NCBI GenBank assembly: GCA_902618205.1
Contig: CACMZL010000001.1
Location: 186,001-250,000 of the forward strand
DNA length: 64,000 nt
Direction: 5' to 3'
DNA from: an uncultured Pelagibacteraceae bacterium
GTDB taxonomy: Bacteria > Pseudomonadota > Alphaproteobacteria > Pelagibacterales > Pelagibacteraceae
Under the pieces are notes generated by a model, which worked only from the letters and a program-made list of their open reading frames with translations, was not told where the DNA came from and made no database searches. Of this stretch, positions 59,321-64,000 are shown piece after piece. Position numbers and translations under genes: made by a program. Every line of letters begins with the position of its first letter. The first letter of the stretch is position 1.

Positions 59321-59366
59321 ATGGTAGCGGGAAGTGGGATCGAACCACTGACCTCGGGCTTATGAG
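59321..59366 (-). repeat. tRNA (CAT anticodon) 3'-half, putative att copy 2
   Basis: 46/46 identical to 57681-57726; flanks differ. Confidence 0.88.
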
Positions 59367-59547
59367 AAAAGAACTTTACGAAGACTGTCTTAACTTCTAA
59401 AGCCTTTGGTACGCAAATTGTACGAAGCCTCTACCTACGCAAGTAATTCATATTCTTTTACAAATAGAATTACCTACACAATATAATATTTTATAGAAAA
59501 ATAAATTAAATATTTCGTACCAAAAAAGATTCTAAATTAAGGCTTAT

Positions 59548-59793
59548 TTACACAAACCTAAATCTTCTAACTTTCTTGGCTATTCTTTTTGGTTGCTTGG
59601 AAAACTGTTTACCTTTTTTCTTATCTCTTCTCTTTGCTCTTGTCGTTGCCGCATACTCCGCAGCAGTCAACGAACGGATGGCAGCAGAAGGCAAGTATCT
59701 TTCCCCAGTAACGCTTGATTTCTTTCCAGATTTTGTTCGCCATTTTTGTTTACTCCATGATTTAAGAGATCTCTGTCTCCTAGTTAATGCCAT
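59548..59793 (-). CDS. Small basic phage-associated protein, possibly DUF5872-like
   Basis: KSWSKQKWRTKSGKKSSVTGERYLPSAAI...AEYAATTRAK. Confidence 0.7.
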   Translation of the reverse strand: MALTRRQRSLKSWSKQKWRTKSGKKSSVTGERYLPSAAIRSLTAAEYAATTRAKRRDKKKGKQFSKQPKRIAKKVRRFRFV

Positions 59794-59981
59794 TATCTAT
59801 ATCCGCCCCCAGCTTTTTTATATCTCTTAGCTAGTAATTGTGCTTTTCTAGCGGACCATTTTCCAGCTGCAGTACCTTGAATGTTAGCAGCTAGAATACG
59901 GTTAAAGATACGCTTCCTCAAAGCTGGCTTTGTATAATTACCTGATTTGTTAACGGAACTTTTTCTTTTTTTTCTTGGCAT
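59793..59981 (-). CDS. Small basic phage-associated protein
   Basis: 62 aa KPALRKRIFNRILAANIQGTAAGKWSARKAQLLAKRYKKAGGGY; collinear with neighbours. Confidence 0.6.
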   Translation of the reverse strand: MPRKKRKSSVNKSGNYTKPALRKRIFNRILAANIQGTAAGKWSARKAQLLAKRYKKAGGGYR

Positions 59982-60078
59982 TTTTTTTACGCTTTAATTT
60001 TCTAAAGTCAGCACCAGTTATTGAACCGAATGGTGGAGCTGCTCTAGCAATACGTTTTTGTTTTTTACTTAGTGGCAC
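59950..60078 (-). CDS. Small basic phage-associated protein, absent from ORF track (GTG start, 42 aa)
   Basis: Hand translation MPLSKKQKRIARAAPPFGSITGADFRKLKRKKNAKKKKKKFR; AGGAGG 5' of start. Confidence 0.65.
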   Translation of the reverse strand: MPLSKKQKRIARAAPPFGSITGADFRKLKRKKNAKKKKKKFR

Positions 60079-60397
60079 GTTGCCTCCTAGATTTTTGATT
60101 TAACTCGAAAAGATAATCGTCAAACTTTTTGATTATTTTTTCTTTTTCTTTTTTTTGACTTTTTTGAAATTGCTCTTGGCTTGTTTGTAACCGCCTTTGC
60201 TCTTTTTCATTTTCGCTTTTCCGTACATTTGATTTACTCCTATTATAATCAGTCATGCAGTCCTTCTCAGGTGGAGATCCAACTGTTTGAACAATACAAA
60301 ATAATAAATGGTTTGGAGTGGCAACGAATGTTTCTGTTTGCTCACCGCAATAGTCGCATTTAACTTGTATAACTGGCTCTCGCCTTCTTGAACGCAT
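60065..60397 (-). CDS. Zinc-ribbon-like phage protein
   Basis: VKCDYCGEQTE CxxC and charged coiled C-terminus. Confidence 0.55.
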   Translation of the reverse strand: MRSRRREPVIQVKCDYCGEQTETFVATPNHLLFCIVQTVGSPPEKDCMTDYNRSKSNVRKSENEKEQRRLQTSQEQFQKSQKKEKEKIIKKFDDYLFELNQKSRRQRATK

Positions 60398-60416
60398 GAA
60401 TGATTTGGTTGATTTA

Positions 60417-60659
60417 TTATTTACGCCACTGTCTGCAGCTCCAGTACCTAGGAGTAGTTCTATCCTTGGCTGTGCTGCATTTATGACGTGCTAGAAAAGA
60501 CCGCTTTCGTGCTGGTATATTAGATTTTATTTTCATGTTCTTGTCGCCAAAGTTTACTTTGACAACTCTGTTACCTTTTTTGACAAAGACCTTGAATTTT
60601 TTTACATCGCCTTTGGTAACTTTATTTAATGTAACCTTCTTTCCTCTATACGTAGCCAT
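60417..60659 (-). CDS. Small basic phage-associated protein
   Basis: ARKRSFLARHKCSTAKDRTTPRYWSCRQW. Confidence 0.65.
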   Translation of the reverse strand: MATYRGKKVTLNKVTKGDVKKFKVFVKKGNRVVKVNFGDKNMKIKSNIPARKRSFLARHKCSTAKDRTTPRYWSCRQWRK

Positions 60660-60856
60660 TAGTCTAAATTAGAAATACTGATTATTTTGCCATCTTTAAC
60701 AACAGCTTTAACTTTCATGCACTGATATTGAGCATTAGAATTTCTTGTTGCTATTCTCTTTTTCTTTAAACACTCAGAATAAGAAGACATTAACAAATGC
60801 TCTTTTAAAACTGGTGGATCATTCAGATACATTAACAGCGCTATAACCACTTCCAT
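60659..60856 (-). CDS. Hypothetical phage protein
   Basis: 65 aa; start and stop packed against neighbours. Confidence 0.5.
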   Translation of the reverse strand: MEVVIALLMYLNDPPVLKEHLLMSSYSECLKKKRIATRNSNAQYQCMKVKAVVKDGKIISISNLD

Positions 60857-61214
60857 TTTCTCTTACCTTATCTTTTAATTTTTCTACATCTGCACGCAGC
60901 CTATCAATATCTTTAATCATCCTTTGAATGTTCACTCCGTTGTGCATCATTTCATCAACTCTTGTAATCGTCTTCTCTATGTCAGATGCTAAACTCTCTT
61001 GGATCAAAAATTGTTCTTGGTCTATTGGTTTTTGATCTGAAGCTTTTAATAGATCATTCAACATTAATTCTCTTGATGTCTCTAAGCTTGTAATTCTTTG
61101 CGTCATTGAGCTGTACATAAGTACAACTGTTGCTACCAAACTTATAACCATAGCTAAGTTAGCTATAGGCATGGAAATTTTACTTGCTGAACTTACGTTG
61201 AGTTGATCTTTCAT
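60819..61214 (-). CDS. Membrane-anchored coiled-coil phage protein
   Basis: N-terminal TM, heptad-rich C-terminus. Confidence 0.55.
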   Translation of the reverse strand: MKDQLNVSSASKISMPIANLAMVISLVATVVLMYSSMTQRITSLETSRELMLNDLLKASDQKPIDQEQFLIQESLASDIEKTITRVDEMMHNGVNIQRMIKDIDRLRADVEKLKDKVRENGSGYSAVNVSE

Positions 61215-61318
61215 CTATTTTTTTGTTGTCGCTTTTCGTGCTTGTTTGGTCTTTTCTTATGCCTTCTTAATTTCTTTGGCTTTTCTCTAGGAATAAAATC
61301 CTTGAACTTACGTGCCAC
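61211..61318 (-). CDS. Small basic phage protein, absent from ORF track (GTG start, 35 aa)
   Basis: Hand translation MARKFKDFIPREKPKKLRRHKKRPNKHEKRQQKNR; TAGTG and ATGA overlaps with both neighbours. Confidence 0.6.
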   Translation of the reverse strand: MARKFKDFIPREKPKKLRRHKKRPNKHEKRQQKNR

Positions 61319-61698
61319 TACTTTTTACCTTTGAATATCTGAGTGCCTTTTATTCCGTAAACAGATGCAACAACTAATATCCAAAGATTAGTAAACCATG
61401 ACGGAAGCTGCTGAAACTGTTTGAAGAACTCTTGAATTTTTGCAGATGCAGTTGGATCATCTGAAAAAACTCCATAAGCCAAAACTAAGATAGGCAAAGT
61501 AAGTATAATTAAAATTGCCTCATCCTTATAATCTGATTGTCTAGCCTCTAAAAGTTTACCTGAGTATTCAAGTTCACCTTTAGCCATCTTTTCTGCGTGA
61601 GCTGCTTGAGCATCAGCCATACGCATTTTTGTTTCTTGCTTCTTTTTATATATATGAGAGCCAGCTGATACAGCCAGCTTTATTGCACTTAACCACAT
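61318..61698 (-). CDS. Holin-like or virion-associated membrane protein
   Basis: Amphipathic/charged N-terminus and two TM-like segments; adjacent to endolysin candidate. Confidence 0.5.
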   Translation of the reverse strand: MWLSAIKLAVSAGSHIYKKKQETKMRMADAQAAHAEKMAKGELEYSGKLLEARQSDYKDEAILIILTLPILVLAYGVFSDDPTASAKIQEFFKQFQQLPSWFTNLWILVVASVYGIKGTQIFKGKK

Positions 61699-62097
61699 TT
61701 AATATTTCCAAGCGTTAGGTCTCATATCAAAACCATCATCTGCAGTTAGGTTATCGATATGAATAAATGACTTTGCAATTCCTAGACCAGTAACTTTAGT
61801 TGCAAACCAGTCTATTAATTGTTTTCTATGTTGTGAATTTTTTACAGCTATATCTAAACTATGCCCAGTAGTATGCGGTCCGTTAGGACCAGTTGAAGAA
61901 ACGCTATCATTGTGTGAGCTACATCTAAAAGCGCTTGTTATAGATAATGGACCGAGTTCATCTCTAGCATTTTGTACAAGATCAATCATAGCTGCATCCA
62001 TTTTTACTTCACCGCAACAGCTGCATTTAAATTCATCAAGTACGAAGTTCTTCCACTCTTCCTTCCACTCTGATTGTTCGCTTATGTAAGTTGACAT
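61699..62097 (-). CDS. Peptidase M15-like endolysin
   Basis: TSAFRCSSHN, GPHTTGHSLDIAV, FIHIDN zinc/catalytic pattern. Confidence 0.83.
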   Translation of the reverse strand: MSTYISEQSEWKEEWKNFVLDEFKCSCCGEVKMDAAMIDLVQNARDELGPLSITSAFRCSSHNDSVSSTGPNGPHTTGHSLDIAVKNSQHRKQLIDWFATKVTGLGIAKSFIHIDNLTADDGFDMRPNAWKY

Positions 62098-62329
62098 AAA
62101 TTAATTTAACTCCTAATTTTATTTGTAATTCTGATCGTTCTCTTTTTCGATGATGCTCGTCTGCATCTGTTTTGACATCAAAGAGATCGAACTGTTTTGT
62201 TTTGATATTTAATCTGACTAGATCGATAGGACCTACTCCACAGAAATTTGTAAATACAAAGTGATCGTCATCAATAAGATGTTGTGCTGCTAATAGATGA
62301 GCTTTGATACCTCTATTAAAGAACTGCAT
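62036..62329 (-). CDS. PD-(D/E)XK-like nuclease
   Basis: GPIDLVRLN...FDLFDVKTDA. Confidence 0.58.
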   Translation of the reverse strand: MQFFNRGIKAHLLAAQHLIDDDHFVFTNFCGVGPIDLVRLNIKTKQFDLFDVKTDADEHHRKRERSELQIKLGVKLIYVNLHKRTIRVEGRVEELRT

Positions 62330-62507
62330 TTAACAAGACAAATAGCTCACCTAAAACAACAATACCTACTGCACCTAAAATATATAAAATTCTATCTACA
62401 TCTTTTTTAATATGCGCTAAGTGATTGTTTTCTAAGATGTCTAATTTTTGTTTTATTAGAGCAACATCCTTGTCTAGTTTTCTTATTGTATCTTCAGTTT
62501 CAATCAT
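62316..62507 (-). CDS. Small coiled-coil/TM phage protein
   Basis: Heptad N-terminus plus C-terminal TM, 63 aa. Confidence 0.5.
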   Translation of the reverse strand: MIETEDTIRKLDKDVALIKQKLDILENNHLAHIKKDVDRILYILGAVGIVVLGELFVLLNAVL

Positions 62508-62511
62508 AATT

Positions 62512-63018
62512 TTAACTTGCTAATAATATTATTGCAGCTTGTGTATAAATATCACCATTATTGGCTCTCGTATCACCATGGTCATGTCGACCAAAAAATT
62601 CTATATAATCATCTGTAACTAAATTTGTAATTACACTTGTTCTTTGAATACAAGTTTGATTACCTGATTTATGCGCTCCACCTTCACTTGCAGCTATAGT
62701 AGTTCCATTTTTTTTAATGTAACCTTGTAAACTTTTTCCATCTGTACTCAAATTAAAACTTATCTGCCAAACTATTAAATACTTACCTTGTGTCGTAGAG
62801 GTAACTGTAAATCTACTACTAGAAAATAAATTATTTGTATCAACAATTTCATTATCTAAAGTTATTTTTGTGGCAGTTGCAGTAGCAACGTTTGTTCCAG
62901 AGTTGGCTTGTGCAAATACTATTGGTGTATTATTTTCTCCAGCTCCACTGACGTTGCCAGTAAATGCAAAGTTATCTGCTAAATTTATTCCTTCCGCTTG
63001 TAATTTAATTATTGCCAT
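62512..63018 (-). CDS. Tail-fibre tip / C1q-like jelly-roll protein
   Basis: ATKITLDNEIVDTNNLFSSSRFTV...GKYLIVWQISFN...GYIKKNGTTIA. Confidence 0.62.
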   Translation of the reverse strand: MAIIKLQAEGINLADNFAFTGNVSGAGENNTPIVFAQANSGTNVATATATKITLDNEIVDTNNLFSSSRFTVTSTTQGKYLIVWQISFNLSTDGKSLQGYIKKNGTTIAASEGGAHKSGNQTCIQRTSVITNLVTDDYIEFFGRHDHGDTRANNGDIYTQAAIILLAS

Positions 63019-63026
63019 AATTTATC

Positions 63027-64000
63027 CTATTCTAAAATTTTAAAACCAGTAAATGTTGTTTGATATAAATTTACAGTACCACTATCAACTGTTCCAGTTG
63101 CATATATTTCATAATAATCGCCGACAGACGCATCATCTACAAAAGAATAATTTTGTCTGCTTTCTAACATTAAATTAGAATTATAATGTGCAGAATATTG
63201 ATCTCCCATCGCAGAACCATTTTTATAAAAATACATAACAGCATTTCTTAATTGAAAAACAGTTCCCGATCTTATTCTTGTTGAAGCATCAAAAAAATAA
63301 CGACCAGCTTTTCCAGATGGTACTGTAAATTTATCAGATGCAAAAGCATTATCTGTATCAAAAACTTCAGATTGAAAAGATATTTTAGTTAATGTATCTG
63401 AACTAAGTCCAGTTTGATTTGTTGTTTGTCTTACAGAAAAAGCTGGTGTCATATTTCCACCAGCTGCAGCAAAGCTAAGATTACCAGAGCCATCTGTTTT
63501 TAAAAATGTATCTGCTGAAATAGATTGTGGAAAAGTTAAAGTGTAACTTTGACCAGCACTATGAGGTGGTGATTTTAATTTTATACCATGAGTATTTTGA
63601 GAACAGTTAAGTTGAATATAACCGTCTTGAGAACTCCCATCTCCTTTTGCCTCTAAACTTGGTACTGAGCTAGTCGATATTAAATTTAATTTAGCTTCCG
63701 TAACCGCATCATCAGCAATTCTTGCAGTTGTTACAGATCCATCACTAGGAGCTGTAAGCACTCCAGTTCCTAAGTGAATAATAAAATTACAAGTGGATGA
63801 ACTAGCAATAGCTGTTCCAAAATCTATCGTTGATGATGAGACAGTAAAATTGCCTGACTGGACCACTCCATCAATTGATATAAGTATTGCTGCAGCGGAA
63901 GTTGGTACAAAATTAACTCCGCCTTTTTGTAAAGTGTAGCTTGATGCTCCGTTGAAAGTTATATTATCTAACGTCTCAATATTGCTTATTTTATCTACAC
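63027..64000 (-). CDS. Tail-fibre-like protein, 5' end beyond the window
   Basis: Frame stays open past the listed start (63866): ...VDKISNIETLDNITFNGASSYTLQKGGVNFVPTSAAAILISIDGVVQSGNF; C-terminal C1q-like domain. Confidence 0.75.
   Translation of the reverse strand, partial: VDKISNIETLDNITFNGASSYTLQKGGVNFVPTSAAAILISIDGVVQSGNFTVSSSTIDFGTAIASSSTCNFIIHLGTGVLTAPSDGSVTTARIADDAVTEAKLNLISTSSVPSLEAKGDGSSQDGYIQLNCSQNTHGIKLKSPPHSAGQSYTLTFPQSISADTFLKTDGSGNLSFAAAGGNMTPAFSVRQTTNQTGLSSDTLTKISFQSEVFDTDNAFASDKFTVPSGKAGRYFFDASTRIRSGTVFQLRNAVMYFYKNGSAMGDQYSAHYNSNLMLESRQNYSFVDDASVGDYYEIYATGTVDSGTVNLYQTTFTGFKILE

Larger units (their letters stand above)
59321..64000. mobile_element. Phage-like region (lysis/tail module of a putative prophage), continues beyond the window
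   Basis: Starts at att-like tRNA repeat; all-minus run of small basic proteins, M15 peptidase, TM/coiled-coil proteins and tail-fibre-like proteins. Confidence 0.82.

Noticed and set aside
59548-60659. Small basic proteins as ribosomal proteins
   Set aside because: Lys/Arg-rich composition suggested it, but none matches a known ribosomal protein and the context is phage-like.
63027-63866. 279-aa gene starting at 63866
   Set aside because: The frame has no stop upstream and encodes tail-fibre-like sequence to the window end; the listed GTG is internal.
1-64000. CRISPR arrays, insertion sequences, rRNA genes, riboswitches
   Set aside because: Scanned by eye; no regular spaced repeats, transposase frames, rRNA or confident riboswitch motifs seen. 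Covariance-model searches could not be run.

Overview
The gene content, strong AT bias and dense operons point to a SAR11/Pelagibacterales-like alphaproteobacterial chromosome; this is inferred from protein character, with no database search. Positions 1-57.7 kb are mostly a streamlined core genome: purB(partial)-C-S-Q-L, bolA-grxD, rpsD, cimA, cysS, nadE, type II DAHP synthase, glmS plus a GlmU C-terminal-domain-only gene, prpDBC, an alternative oxidase, nrdAB, malonyl-CoA decarboxylase with a TRAP transporter, a TctABC transporter, Anbu plus ATP-grasp, an amino-acid ABC transporter, and a speD-speE fusion beside mtnA/mtnP/apt. From 57.68 kb the window becomes accessory. Two identical 46-bp copies of the 3' half of a CAT-anticodon tRNA lie 1640 bp apart and flank an ArsR/permease mini-island. 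They are followed by a minus-strand phage lysis/tail module that runs off the right edge, consistent with tandem integration at a tRNA gene. Main leads: (1) the tandem tRNA integration site and prophage; (2) a cluster of three secreted HExxHxxG proteins interleaved with an intact and a truncated DUF1330-like gene; (3) a possible compact MTA-to-DHAP salvage route using an aldolase/SDR fusion next to speDE, mtnP, mtnA and apt; (4) hairpin or terminator elements at all three binding-protein/permease junctions, one overlapping the tctB start codon; (5) paired NrdR-box-like sites 31 bp apart upstream of nrdAB. Product names come from reading the translations by eye.
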